From Betaproteobacteria bacterium (GTDB taxonomy: Bacteria; Pseudomonadota; Gammaproteobacteria; Burkholderiales; SG8-41), in the NCBI GenBank assembly GCA_023266235.1, contig JAHFRL010000028.1:1-43674 (forward strand): DNA of 43,674 nt, given 5' to 3'. Under the pieces are notes generated by a model that saw only the letters and a list, made by a program, of their open reading frames with translations, was not told the DNA's origin and did no database searches. The position numbers were made by a program, and so were the translations under genes. Positions 1-8,892 of the stretch are shown here, piece after piece; the stretch's first letter is position 1; each line of letters begins with the position of its first letter.

Positions 1-225
1 GGCGCGTTGTTTTCCTTCATCATGTCGATTCAGGAAGCGTCGGCCACGATTTTCCTCACGCTCGGTGGCTGGGAGATGATTCCGTTCGGGATCTTCACTT
101 TTTACATCGCGGGCTCGCAAAGCCAGGCGGCCGCGCTCGGCGTGATCCTGATCGTGGTGTGCGCGCTGAGCCTCTACGTGGTCAACCGCATCGCCGGAAC
201 GCGGGTCGGCGGGCTGTTCGGGTGA
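1..225 (+). CDS. ABC transporter permease, C-terminal end (partial)
   Basis: This is the last 74 codons of a gene that begins before the window; the frame is open from base 1 and stops at 223-225. The visible part has two hydrophobic segments separated by a short polar turn, then a basic tail ending RVGGLFG. That pattern, including the IQEASATIFL stretch, is like the C-terminus of inner-membrane permeases of the spermidine/putrescine or Fe3+ ABC family (PotB/PotC/FbpB type). The EAA loop that contacts the ATPase lies upstream and cannot be seen, so the substrate is unknown. The gene converges with recQ, 108 bases away, and no clear terminator hairpin with a T tract was seen between them. Confidence 0.6.
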   Translation, partial: GALFSFIMSIQEASATIFLTLGGWEMIPFGIFTFYIAGSQSQAAALGVILIVVCALSLYVVNRIAGTRVGGLFG

Positions 226-333
226 CGGGCCATCGCGGGAGCGGCGATCAACGCGGCGTTTGGTGCGCGCGGCGCCGCAGCCCGGGCCCGCTCGATGGTG
301 CCGCAACGAGCTGCGGCAGCGGGTTTAGAAATA

Positions 334-2133
334 TCAGTTTTCTCTTGCGATCGTCAGCAGCGCCTCGCCATACCGCTCCAGCTTTTTCGCGCCGATGCCG
401 GACATGCCGCGCAAATCATCCAGCGTCCGTGGGCGGGTGGCGGCGATCGCTTCCAGGGTGCTGTCGTGAAATACCACATAAGCAGGCACGCCGTGCTCGC
501 GCGCCGTGGCGTGCCGCCATGCTCTCAAGGCGTCCAGCAAGGGGCCTGCGACGGGGCTGTGCAAACCGCTGACAAAAGCGGCTTTCCGGCTGCGCTCGCG
601 TTTGCGCGGCCGTTCGGCTTCGGCGCGGAAGGAAACAGTGATTTCACCCTTGAGCACATCGCGCGCCGCGTCCGTCAGCTTGAACGCGCCGTAAGCTTCC
701 GCATCCGCTTCGAGAAAGCCCAGCGCGATCAATTGCCGGAACACCGCGCGCCACTGCCTGTCGGTAAGATCCGCGCCGACGCTGAAGGTCGTGAGCTCAT
801 CGTGATGGAACCGCCGCACGCGCTCGGTGAAATTGCCGCGCAGGATGTCGATCAGATGCCCGGCGCCGAAACGCTGACCGGTGCGGTACACGCACGAGAG
901 CGCTTTTTGCGCGGTTTCGGTGCCGTTCCACACGCGCGGTGGTTTTAAACAGTTGTCGCAGTTGCCGCACGGCGTGCTCGCTTCGCCGAAGTAAGCCAAT
1001 AACCGCACGCGGCGGCAGCCGGCTGCTTCCGCCAGTCCCACCAGCGCGTCGAGCTTGCCGTAGGAGACCCGCTTGAACGTCTCGTTGGCCTCCGATTCGT
1101 CTATCATGCGGCGCTGCTGCACGACGTCGCCCAGGCCATACGCCATCCACGCGTCGGCGGGCAGGCCGTCGCGGCCCGCGCGGCCGGTTTCCTGGTAATA
1201 GGCTTCGATGCTTTTGGGCAAATCGAGATGGGCCACGAAGCGCACGTCGGGTTTGTCGATACCCATGCCGAAAGCGATGGTGGCGACTATCACCACACCA
1301 TCTTCGTTGACGAAGCGTTGCTGATGGCGCGCGCGGGTTTGCGCATCCAGTCCGGCGTGGTAGGGCAGCGCGGGTATGCCTGCGGCCGACAGCCACCCGG
1401 CGGTCTCCTCGACCTTTTTGCGCGACAGGCAGTACACGATGCCCGCTTCGCCCGCATGGTTCGTGCGGATGAATTCGAGCAGCTGGTCGCGCGCGTTGTG
1501 TTTCCCGGCAATCGCGTAGTGGATGTTCGGCCGGTCGAAGCTGGAGATGAAAACGCGTGCGTCTTCGAGCTGCAGGCGCGCGATGATTTCCGCGCGCGTG
1601 AGTTCATCGGCGGTGGCGGTGAGGGCAATGCGCGGCACGCCGGGAAACTGCTCATGCAGCACCGAGAGCTGGATGTACTCCGGCCTGAAGTCGTGGCCCC
1701 ATTGCGAGACGCAATGCGCTTCGTCGATCGCGAACAGGGCGAGTTTGGCGCGGCCGAGCAACGCAAGGAAACGCGGCGTCATGAGGCGCTCCGGCGCGAC
1801 ATACAGCAAGTCGAGCTTGGCGTCCGCAAAATCCCGTTCGGTTTGGTACGCCGCTTGCGCATCGAGCGAGGAGTTGAGCACCGCAGCGTTCACGCCGGCT
1901 TCGGTCAGCGCCGCGACCTGGTCCTGCATCAGCGCAATCAGAGGTGATATGACGACTGCGCAGCCTTCGCGCAGGAGCGCCGGAATCTGATAGCACAGCG
2001 ATTTGCCGCCGCCGGTGGGCATCAGCACCAGCGCGTCGCCGCCGGCTGCGACGTGCGCGATGATCTCGGTCTGCGCGCCGCGAAACGCGGGGTAGCCGAA
2101 AACGGTGTTGAGAAGCTGGAGCCCGGTCTGCAT
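334..2133 (-). CDS. recQ: ATP-dependent DNA helicase RecQ
   Basis: RecQ is a 3'-5' superfamily 2 helicase that unwinds recombination intermediates and stalled forks in the cytoplasm. The 599-residue protein has the usual family length and order. Walker A (MPTGGGKS, K44) is followed by the DEAH box (137-140) and the RecQ-specific QWGHDFRPEY segment. Motif VI is QETGRAGRDG. The zinc-binding cysteines are in CRRVRLLAYFGE...CGNCDNC. A winged-helix region follows and a C-terminal HRDC domain (about 525-595, with GIGAKKLERYG) ends the protein. The ATG at 2133 fits the family N-terminus. No strong Shine-Dalgarno precedes it; instead it begins four bases after the stop of a small remnant ORF that does have one, so translational coupling is possible. 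Confidence 0.97.
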   Translation of the reverse strand: MQTGLQLLNTVFGYPAFRGAQTEIIAHVAAGGDALVLMPTGGGKSLCYQIPALLREGCAVVISPLIALMQDQVAALTEAGVNAAVLNSSLDAQAAYQTERDFADAKLDLLYVAPERLMTPRFLALLGRAKLALFAIDEAHCVSQWGHDFRPEYIQLSVLHEQFPGVPRIALTATADELTRAEIIARLQLEDARVFISSFDRPNIHYAIAGKHNARDQLLEFIRTNHAGEAGIVYCLSRKKVEETAGWLSAAGIPALPYHAGLDAQTRARHQQRFVNEDGVVIVATIAFGMGIDKPDVRFVAHLDLPKSIEAYYQETGRAGRDGLPADAWMAYGLGDVVQQRRMIDESEANETFKRVSYGKLDALVGLAEAAGCRRVRLLAYFGEASTPCGNCDNCLKPPRVWNGTETAQKALSCVYRTGQRFGAGHLIDILRGNFTERVRRFHHDELTTFSVGADLTDRQWRAVFRQLIALGFLEADAEAYGAFKLTDAARDVLKGEITVSFRAEAERPRKRERSRKAAFVSGLHSPVAGPLLDALRAWRHATAREHGVPAYVVFHDSTLEAIAATRPRTLDDLRGMSGIGAKKLERYGEALLTIAREN

Positions 2134-2137
2134 GGTT

Positions 2138-2278
2138 TCAGCCGGCAGGATTCGGCGAGCGGCATTTCACCCGCGCCGAATCGCGCACCATGCGCTCGTC
2201 TTCGGTGAGCTCGTCGTTCAATAACAGCGCGTCTTCCCATTGAAATGCAGGTTTCGTCGTGGGAATCGCTGCGGTCAT
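2138..2278 (-). pseudogene. Glutaryl-CoA dehydrogenase-like N-terminal remnant
   Basis: This 46-codon frame starts at ATG 2276-2278 behind a good ribosome site (AGGAG, six bases upstream) and stops at 2138-2140. Its first ~37 residues contain FQWEDALLL and LTEDERMVRDSAR, which I recognise as the conserved start of glutaryl-CoA dehydrogenase (GcdH), an acyl-CoA dehydrogenase of lysine and aromatic catabolism normally near 390-400 residues. After VRDSARV the similarity stops and the frame ends within ten codons, so more than 90 percent of the gene is gone. It reads in the same direction as recQ and ends four bases before its start. It may be only a scar, or it may survive as a translated leader. 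The family assignment rests on a short but distinctive stretch. Confidence 0.65.
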
Positions 2279-2352
2279 AGAAGGCTCCTGCTAGAATTTC
2301 GCATATCTTATCGCGTTTTGCCGGGTTTCCGGTCGCATCGCGAAGGATGCAG

Positions 2353-3570
2353 ATGGCAGAAACCGACTTAAGCAAGCTCAGAATCAACCGCGATGCGGCA
2401 TCGGCGACCGGCGCGCCGCGCCGCCGTTTGCGCGCGTGGCTGATGGGTGCCGTCATCGCGGCGGTGCTTGCCGTCGCGTATCTGGTGCGTAACATGACCG
2501 CGCCGGTGGCGATTGAGCCGGCGACGGTGTCAGCCGCCTATCCATCGCAGTCCTACACCTTGCTCAATGCGACCGGCTACGTCGTCGCGCAGCGCAAAGC
2601 GGCGGTCGCATCGAAAGCGACCGGCAGGCTCGAGTGGCTGGGCGTGCGCGAAGGTTCGCGCGTCAAACAGGGCGAGATGATTGCGCGGCTCGAGAACCGC
2701 GATGTGACCGCAACCATGGAGCAGGCGGCCGCCAGCGTCAAACTGGCGCAGGCCAATCTTGAGCAGGGGCAGGCCGAGCTGAACGAAGCCGAGCGCAACT
2801 TCAACCGCTCGCGCGACCTGCTGGCGAAAAACTTCGTGTCGCAGGCGGCGCACGATACGGCGATTGCGCGTTACGAAAAAGCCAAGTCCGCGATCAGCGG
2901 TTATCAGGCCTCCATTGCGGTGGCGCAGGCAAACCACCGCGCAGCGCAGGTTGGACTCGAGCAGACGCTGATCCGCGCGCCGTTCGAAGGCGTGGTGCTG
3001 ACCAAAAACGCCAACGTCGGCGATGTGATCACGCCGTTCTCCTCGGCGCTGGGTTCGCAGGCGGCGGTGGTGACGATGGCCGACATGTCGACGCTCGAAG
3101 TCGAGGCCGACGTGTCGGAATCGAACCTCGGCAAGGTCAAGCTCGATCAGCCGTGCGAAATTCAGCTCGACGCGTTGCCCGACGTGCGATTCCGCGGCCG
3201 CTTATTGCGGATGGTGCCGACGGTCGATCGCACGAAGGCCACGGTGATGGCGAAGATCCGCTTCGAGCAGCTCGATCCGCGCATTTTGCCCGAGATGAGC
3301 GCCAAGGTTGCGTTCCTGTCGCAGGAAATGCCGGAAGGCGAACGCACCGCGCGCACGGTGGTGCAGCCGGCGGCAGTCGTGCAGCGCGACGGCAGGAGCG
3401 TGGTGTTCGTGATCAAGGACGACAAGGTTGCGCAGGCCGCGGTCGAGACCGGCGCCAAAATCGGCGAGCTGCTCGAGATCCGCTCCGGCGTGAAGCCCGG
3501 CGACAAGGTGGTGCTGCGGCCGTCGGACCAACTGCATAATGGTACTCGCGTGGCGCTACCAACGAAATGA
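2353..3570 (+). CDS. Efflux periplasmic adaptor, HlyD/MacA family
   Basis: This is a membrane-fusion (adaptor) protein that links an inner-membrane transporter to an outer-membrane channel. A basic N-terminus precedes one membrane segment (about residues 28-48, LMGAVIAAVLAVAYLV). A biotinyl-lipoyl-like half (GYVVAQRKAAVASKATGRL) is followed by a long alpha-helical hairpin rich in Ala, Gln and Glu (about 110-195), the second lipoyl half (IRAPFEGVVLTKNANVGDVI) and a beta-barrel. I chose ATG 2353 because GAAGGA lies five bases before it; an in-frame ATG at 2347 overlaps that site. It is followed by an ABC ATPase and two FtsX-type permeases on the same strand, so it probably serves a MacAB- or DevBCA-like exporter. 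No TolC-like gene is in the window. Confidence 0.88.
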   Translation: MAETDLSKLRINRDAASATGAPRRRLRAWLMGAVIAAVLAVAYLVRNMTAPVAIEPATVSAAYPSQSYTLLNATGYVVAQRKAAVASKATGRLEWLGVREGSRVKQGEMIARLENRDVTATMEQAAASVKLAQANLEQGQAELNEAERNFNRSRDLLAKNFVSQAAHDTAIARYEKAKSAISGYQASIAVAQANHRAAQVGLEQTLIRAPFEGVVLTKNANVGDVITPFSSALGSQAAVVTMADMSTLEVEADVSESNLGKVKLDQPCEIQLDALPDVRFRGRLLRMVPTVDRTKATVMAKIRFEQLDPRILPEMSAKVAFLSQEMPEGERTARTVVQPAAVVQRDGRSVVFVIKDDKVAQAAVETGAKIGELLEIRSGVKPGDKVVLRPSDQLHNGTRVALPTK

Positions 3571-3578
3571 ACAGCCTT

Positions 3579-3754
3579 GCCGCAAAGGACGCGAAGGACG
3601 CCAAGGAAAAATCCAAAACAAATGGAATTACAGGCAAACGCAGATGGCAGCAAATGAAAGTACAAGTTACGGATCGTATCGGCGATTATCTGCATTCATC
3701 ATCTTTTCGGATTCGATTTTGAATTGCCTTCGCGTCCTTGGCGTCCTTTGCGGC
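3579..3754. repeat. Long inverted repeat in efflux operon junction
   Basis: Two 28-base arms, 3579-3606 and 3727-3754, are inverted complements matching at 26 of 28 positions. Each arm is made of 9-base units of the type GCGTCCTTT or its complement. The 120 bases between them are AT-richer than the flanking genes and contain further weak complementary pieces (ACGCAGAT near 3638 and ATCTGCAT near 3688). There is no coding frame. It fills almost the whole gap between the adaptor and ATPase genes. It could be a non-autonomous mobile repeat, an RNA hairpin that tunes expression, or both. Confidence 0.75.
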
Positions 3755-3766
3755 TAAGCTTCTTTT

Positions 3767-4450
<684 letters not shown>

Positions 4451-4462
<12 letters not shown>

Positions 4463-4568
4463 ACGGTGAACGGTGAATGGTGAGCAACGGAAAGTTGCTA
4501 GAGATTTTGACTGTTTACCGTTTACCGTTTCCTGTTTACTGTTTTCTATTCACCGTTTGCCGTTTACG
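4451..4568. repeat. Opposed heptamer repeat arrays
   Basis: Positions 4451-4484 hold consecutive 7-base units GGTGAAC, GGTGAAC, GGTGAAC, GGTGAAT and a partial unit. Positions 4513-4568 hold eight in-phase units of the GTTTACC type (GTTTACC twice, then GTTTCCT, GTTTACT, GTTTTCT, ATTCACC, GTTTGCC, GTTTACG). The second set is close to the reverse complement of the first, so the transcript could fold into a hairpin. The left array supplies the stop codon of the ATPase gene and the right array ends five bases before the start of the next permease gene. Confidence 0.8.
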
Positions 4569-4573
4569 TAAAA

Positions 4574-5731
4574 ATGTATTACCTCAAGCTGATCGTCAGG
4601 AACGCGTTTCGCCACAAGCTGCGCACCGCGCTGACTGCGCTCGGTATCGTGGTCTCGATTCTCTCGTTCGGCCTGCTGCGCACCGTGGTCGATGCGTGGT
4701 ACGCAGGGGCGGAGGCGGCATCGGCAACACGGCTGGTAACGCGCAACGCGATCTCGCTGGTGTTTCCGCTGCCGCTGACTTACCTCGGCAAGATCAGGCA
4801 GATCGAAGGCGTGAAAGCCGTATCGCACGCCAACTGGTTCGGCGGCATTTACATCACCGAAAAGAACTTTTTCCCGCAGTTCGCGATCCAGGCGCAAAGC
4901 TATTTCGGGCTCTACCCGGAATACCTGATCCCGCCGGAGCAGATGCGCGATTTCGTGCGCGACCGCAAGGGCGCGATCGTCGGCCGCAAGCTCGCAACTA
5001 CCTATGGTTTCAAGGTCGGCGACCAGGTATCCTTGCGCGGCACGATATTTCCCGGCAACTGGGAGTTCGTGGTGCGCGGCATCTACGACGGGGCGGAAGC
5101 GAAAACCGACACCTCGCAGTTCTTCTTTCACTGGGAGTACCTGAACGAGACCATGCGGAAGATCTCCCCGCGCCGCGCCAATACCGTCGGTGTTTACGTC
5201 GTCGGGCTGACCGGCGCCGACCGCGCCGCCGCAGTCACCGCCGCCATCGACAGGACCTTCAAGAATTCGCTCGCCGAGACGCTGACCGAGACCGAGCAGG
5301 CGTTCCAGCTCGGCTTCGTGTCGATGACCGAAGCGATCGTGGTTGCGATCAAGATCGTATCGTTCCTGGTGATCATCATCATCATGGCGGTGATGGCCAA
5401 CACCATGGCGATGACGGCACGCGAGCGCATGGCCGAATACGCGACGCTGAAAGCGCTCGGCTTCGGGCCGCGGCACCTGTCGCTGCTGATTTTCGGCGAA
5501 TCACTCGCCATCGCGCTCGCCGGCGCCGCGCTCGGCATCGCGCTCACGTTCCCGGTCGCCGACCGCTTCGGCAAGGCAATGGGCAGCCTGTTCCCCGTAT
5601 TCAACGTCGATGCCGGCACGGTCTATATGCAGATCGCATCGGCGCTGGTGGTGGGAACGGTCGCCGCGCTGTTCCCGTGCGTGCGCGCGGCCAGGATGGG
5701 CATCGCCGAAGGGCTGCGCAATATCGGCTGA
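4574..5731 (+). CDS. FtsX-fold ABC transporter permease (first)
   Basis: This is a 385-residue inner-membrane permease of the MacB/FtsX type. One N-terminal membrane segment (about 18-38, ALTALGIVVSILSFGLLRTV) is followed by a large periplasmic domain (about 40-250) and three C-terminal membrane segments (about 260-285, 305-330 and 345-370). The conserved ATYATLKALGFG-like loop (here AEYATLKALGFG, about 293-304) follows the second membrane segment, as in the family. It ends with RAARMGIAEGLRNIG, the usual C-terminal pattern. It sits downstream of the partner ATPase and upstream of a second, different FtsX permease, so the pair probably forms a heterodimer. The substrate is not readable; lipids, lipoproteins, peptides or macrolide-like compounds are family possibilities. 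Confidence 0.9.
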   Translation: MYYLKLIVRNAFRHKLRTALTALGIVVSILSFGLLRTVVDAWYAGAEAASATRLVTRNAISLVFPLPLTYLGKIRQIEGVKAVSHANWFGGIYITEKNFFPQFAIQAQSYFGLYPEYLIPPEQMRDFVRDRKGAIVGRKLATTYGFKVGDQVSLRGTIFPGNWEFVVRGIYDGAEAKTDTSQFFFHWEYLNETMRKISPRRANTVGVYVVGLTGADRAAAVTAAIDRTFKNSLAETLTETEQAFQLGFVSMTEAIVVAIKIVSFLVIIIIMAVMANTMAMTARERMAEYATLKALGFGPRHLSLLIFGESLAIALAGAALGIALTFPVADRFGKAMGSLFPVFNVDAGTVYMQIASALVVGTVAALFPCVRAARMGIAEGLRNIG

Positions 5732-5737
5732 CGCACA

Positions 5738-5824
5738 GTGATGAGTGATGAATTTAAAGCGTTCATCGTGTTGCGCACGCGGCTTGATTGCGCTTTGCGC
5801 TCCGCGCTCTGCGCCTGGCATTGA
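5738..5824. repeat. Short heptamer arrays between the two FtsX genes
   Basis: GTGATGA is repeated twice in phase at 5738-5751. Four 7-base units beginning GCGC (GCGCTTT, GCGCTCC, GCGCTCT, GCGCCTG) run from 5790 to 5817, and the gap ends just before the ATG at 5825. The same GTGATGA word occurs again at 6996-7002 after the next gene. Nothing else was recognised in this 93-base gap. Confidence 0.55.
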
Positions 5825-6991
5825 ATGAAAATTCCTTTTTCCTACACGTTCCGCAATCTGTGGACGCGCAAGCTCACCACGCTGCTCACCGCCGGCGGCA
5901 TGGCGCTCGTGGTGTTTGTGTTTGCCACCGTGCTGATGCTGGAAGAGGGCTTGCGGAAGACACTGGTCGAGACCGGCTCCTATGACAACGTGGTGGTGAT
6001 CCGCCGCTCGTCGCAGACGGAGGTGCAGAGCGTGATCGACCGGGTGCAGGCGGCGATCATCGAGAGCCTGCCCGAGGTTGCATTCGGCGCCGACGGGGGG
6101 CGGCTGGTGTCCAAGGAAACCGTGGTGCTGGTCAATCTGATCAAACGCGATACGGACAAGCCGACCAACGTGCTGATTCGCGGTGTCGCGCCGAACGGCC
6201 TCACGCTGCGGCCTCAGGTCAGGATCATCGCAGGGCGCATGTTCCGGCCCGGCTCCTCGGAGATCGTCGCCGGCCGCAGCGCCGCGGGGCGCTTCATGGG
6301 GGCAGGCATCGGCGAAACGCTGTGGTTCGGATTGCGCGAATGGACGGTGGTCGGCACCTTCGATGCCGGCAACAGCGGCTTCGATTCCGAAGTCTGGGGC
6401 GATGCCGATCAGCTGATGCAGGCGTTTCGGCGCCCGGTCTTTTCGTCGATTCTGTTCAAGCTCAACGACCCCGGGAGTTTCGAGCAGGTGCGGGCGCAGC
6501 TCGAGAGCAACCAGCGGCTGACGGTGGAAGCAAAGCGCGAGAGCGTGTATTACGCCGAGCAGTCTCAGCTGCTCGCCAATTTCATCAAATACCTCGGCTT
6601 GACGCTGTCGATCATCTTTTCGGTCGGCGCGGTGATCGGCGCGATGATCACGATGTACGCGTCGGTCGCCAACCGCACCGCCGAGATTGGCACGCTGCGC
6701 GCGCTCGGCTTTCGGCAGCGCAGCGTGCTGGCAGCGTTCCTGCTCGAGGCGGTGCTGCTCGGTCTCACCGGCGGCTGCATCGGATTGGCGCTGGCGTCGT
6801 TCATGCAGCTGTTCACGATCTCGACCATGAACTGGCAGTCGTTCTCGGAGCTCGCGTTCAGCTTCACGTTGACACCCGCAATCGGCATTGAGACGCTGCT
6901 GTTCGCGCTGGCGATGGGCATGGTCGGCGGTTTCCTGCCCGCGATCCGCGCCGCGCGCCTCGATATCGTCGACGCGCTGCGCGCGTTATGA
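5825..6991 (+). CDS. FtsX-fold ABC transporter permease (second)
   Basis: This is a 388-residue permease of the same architecture as the preceding gene: a first membrane segment (about 17-38, TLLTAGGMALVVFVFATVLM), a periplasmic domain and three C-terminal membrane segments. It carries the family loop TAEIGTLRALGFRQRSVL (about 285-302) and ends AARLDIVDALRAL. It is clearly diverged from the first permease, so the two are not a recent duplication. The start ATG 5825 gives MKIPFSYTFRNLWTRKLTTLL, matching the family pattern of a short amphipathic start before the first membrane helix. It is the last gene of the operon and converges on the Nudix gene. Confidence 0.9.
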   Translation: MKIPFSYTFRNLWTRKLTTLLTAGGMALVVFVFATVLMLEEGLRKTLVETGSYDNVVVIRRSSQTEVQSVIDRVQAAIIESLPEVAFGADGGRLVSKETVVLVNLIKRDTDKPTNVLIRGVAPNGLTLRPQVRIIAGRMFRPGSSEIVAGRSAAGRFMGAGIGETLWFGLREWTVVGTFDAGNSGFDSEVWGDADQLMQAFRRPVFSSILFKLNDPGSFEQVRAQLESNQRLTVEAKRESVYYAEQSQLLANFIKYLGLTLSIIFSVGAVIGAMITMYASVANRTAEIGTLRALGFRQRSVLAAFLLEAVLLGLTGGCIGLALASFMQLFTISTMNWQSFSELAFSFTLTPAIGIETLLFALAMGMVGGFLPAIRAARLDIVDALRAL

Positions 6992-7037
6992 AGCGGTGAT
7001 GAGTTATGGCGCGCTGATTGCCGCGATTGTCTTATCC

Positions 7038-7058
7038 GTTTACCGTTCTCCGTTTACG
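7038..7058. repeat. Three-unit heptamer repeat at gene convergence
   Basis: Units GTTTACC, GTTCTCC and GTTTACG lie in phase. They are the same 7-base family as the array at 4513-4568. The TAA stop of the minus-strand Nudix gene (7054-7056) is inside the last unit. Confidence 0.6.
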
Positions 7059-7599
7059 TCTTCCTGGCGAGGGGCTCGATCGTTCCCATGTGGAACTTGT
7101 ATTCGCCGCTGCGGCGGTCGGCGTAGTAGCGCGTGAGCGTGTTGCGCACCGTTGCAAACGCGATCTGGTCCCACGGCACCCCGCTCTCCGCGAACAGCCT
7201 GACTTCCAGCGTCTCCGCGCCCGCTTTGAAATCGAGGCCGAGCAGGCGCGCGCGGAACAGGATGTAGACCTGGCTGATGTGCGGAATATTGTAGAGCGCG
7301 TAGAGAGCCCCGATCTCGATCCGCGCGTTGGCTTCCTCGAGCGTCTCGCGCACTGCGCCCTGATAAGTGGTTTCGCCGTTTTCCATGAAGCCGGCGGGCA
7401 CCGTCCACAAGCCGTAGCGCGGCTCGATCCCGCGGCGGCACAGCAGTATCCGGTCTTCCCATTCCGGAATGCAGCCGACTATCATCCGCGGATTCTGGTA
7501 GTGAATAGTGTGGCAGGAGCCGCACACAAAGCGCGGCAGCGTATCGCCTTCGGGGACGCGCAGCTCGACCGGGGCGCCGCATTGACTGCAGAATTTCAT
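7054..7599 (-). CDS. Nudix hydrolase with N-terminal zinc ribbon
   Basis: This 181-residue protein belongs to the Nudix family, which cleaves nucleoside diphosphates linked to other groups. A zinc ribbon is formed by C4-x2-C7 and C26-x2-C29. The Nudix box follows at 70-89: G70-x5-E76-x7-R84-E85-x2-E88-E89, so the metal-binding REXXEE core is intact, although the usual glycine after it is replaced (EEANARI). I chose ATG 7599 because it begins MKFCSQCG directly before the ribbon. A much longer reading upstream in this frame runs antisense to the neighbouring acyltransferase gene and is not supported. Zinc-ribbon Nudix proteins of this size are common in Proteobacteria; the substrate is unknown, with NADH- or FAD-like dinucleotides possible. 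Confidence 0.87.
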   Translation of the reverse strand: MKFCSQCGAPVELRVPEGDTLPRFVCGSCHTIHYQNPRMIVGCIPEWEDRILLCRRGIEPRYGLWTVPAGFMENGETTYQGAVRETLEEANARIEIGALYALYNIPHISQVYILFRARLLGLDFKAGAETLEVRLFAESGVPWDQIAFATVRNTLTRYYADRRSGEYKFHMGTIEPLARKT

Positions 7600-7683
7600 G
7601 AGGTAAATATGCTTTGCCAGCCGATAACTATACGGTAACCCTCGCGGCATGCAAAATGCGCGGCACCGATACGCGGCGAGGCA

Positions 7684-7702
7684 GGCCCGCGCGACGCGGG
7701 CC
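7684..7702 (-). terminator. Perfect GC hairpin after acyltransferase gene
   Basis: GGCCCGCG and CGCGGGCC form a perfect 8-bp stem with a 3-base loop, 16 bases beyond the stop of the minus-strand acyltransferase gene. No T tract follows in that direction, so it may be a pause or RNA-stabilising hairpin rather than a classical intrinsic terminator. Confidence 0.4.
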
Positions 7703-7717
7703 ATACGGCAACCGGAG

Positions 7718-8869
7718 TCACCTACCCGCCGTGGCGCGCCTCTGCTTGAACGGGGTGCGCTCGTCGAGTTCATCGAGGTAAGTCGATATTCCGCGCGTCT
7801 CGCGCGCCAGGAAGTCTTCAATCGCCGCCGAGAACTGCGGGTGCGCAAGCCAGTGCGCAGAGCACGTTTCGACCGGCAGCAGGCCGCGCGCGATTTTGTG
7901 TTCGCCCTGGGCGCCGCCTTCGAAGGTGGCAATGCCGCGGGCGATGCAGAACTCGATCGCCTGGTAGTAGCAGGTCTCGAAATGCAGCGCCGGATGGTAT
8001 TCGATCGCGCCCCAGTAACGGCCGCACAACCGCTGGCCGTTATGGATATTGAGCGAAGCGGCGATCGGCCGCTGTTCACGCCTGGCGACGATGAGCAGGA
8101 TGTTCTCCGGCATGGTGCGGCCGAGCGCGCGGAAGAAATCGAGATTGAGGTAGGGTGTCGAACGATGCTGGCGATAGGTCTCGCGGTAACAGCGGTTGAA
8201 GAACACCCACGACGCATCCGTGATGGCGCTCCCGGTGAACCATTCGAAGCTGATGCCGGCATCGCGCACGCGGCGCCGTTCCTGCCTGATTTTTTTGCGC
8301 TTGTCGCGATTGAGCGTGGCGAGGAAACCGTCGAAATCGGCGTAGCCATGATTGCGCCAGTGAAACTGCACGCCGTGGCGCAGCATCAATCCGCAAGCGT
8401 GGATTTCAGCCGCCTGCCCGGCCGTCGGGTACAGGCAATGCAGCGACGAGGCGCGGGATTCGCGCGCGAGTTCAAGCGCTGCGACCATCAGCAGCCGGCG
8501 CCGCTCGCCAGTAGCGGCCAGCACGCGCTGGCCGCTCACCGGAGTAAACGGCACCGCGCTCAGCAGCTTGGGGTAGTAATTCAGCCCGTGGCGATGATAG
8601 GCGTCCGCCCATGCCCAGTCGAATACGTATTCGCCATAGGAGTGGGTTTTCAGATACAGTGGCATGGCGCCGGCGCAGGCACCGTTCTCGCGCAACAGCA
8701 AATAACACGGCGCCCAGCCGGTGTCGGCATTGGCGCACCCGGTTTCGTGCAGCGCGTTCAGGAATTCATGACGCAGGAACGGGTCGTCGCCGGCGAGGCG
8801 GTTCCAGTCGCGAGGCGGGATCGCGGCGATCGAGTCGCGGACTTCTACCACGGGCGCGGCCGTCTTCAT
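7718..8869 (-). CDS. COG3146-type GNAT/FemAB-like N-acyltransferase
   Basis: The 383-residue protein matches the pattern of the predicted N-acyltransferases of COG3146, which have two GNAT-like halves related to the FemAB fold. Recognisable stretches are DDPFLRHEFLNALHETG near the N-terminus, HSYGEYVFDWAWADAYHRHG (about 108-127), NRDKRKKIRQERRRV (about 208-222) and FEGGAQGEHKIARGLLPV (about 330-347). The family is widespread in Proteobacteria but its acceptor is not established; peptidoglycan-like or lipid acceptors have been suggested from fold alone. It has no signal peptide and is likely cytoplasmic. Its start is only 23 bases from the oppositely directed nadE start. Confidence 0.8.
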   Translation of the reverse strand: MKTAAPVVEVRDSIAAIPPRDWNRLAGDDPFLRHEFLNALHETGCANADTGWAPCYLLLRENGACAGAMPLYLKTHSYGEYVFDWAWADAYHRHGLNYYPKLLSAVPFTPVSGQRVLAATGERRRLLMVAALELARESRASSLHCLYPTAGQAAEIHACGLMLRHGVQFHWRNHGYADFDGFLATLNRDKRKKIRQERRRVRDAGISFEWFTGSAITDASWVFFNRCYRETYRQHRSTPYLNLDFFRALGRTMPENILLIVARREQRPIAASLNIHNGQRLCGRYWGAIEYHPALHFETCYYQAIEFCIARGIATFEGGAQGEHKIARGLLPVETCSAHWLAHPQFSAAIEDFLARETRGISTYLDELDERTPFKQRRATAGR

Positions 8870-8892
8870 TCAGGCAATGATATATTAGCATT

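Noticed and set aside
4550..5476. Large minus-strand frames opposite the FtsX genes and elsewhere
   Set aside because: They are Arg/His/Gly/Ala-rich antisense frames produced by high third-position GC opposite genes with clear domains.
7600..8349. Long N-terminal extension of the Nudix protein
   Set aside because: It runs through the acyltransferase gene in another frame and is low-complexity Arg/Ser-rich; the zinc ribbon begins right after ATG 7599.
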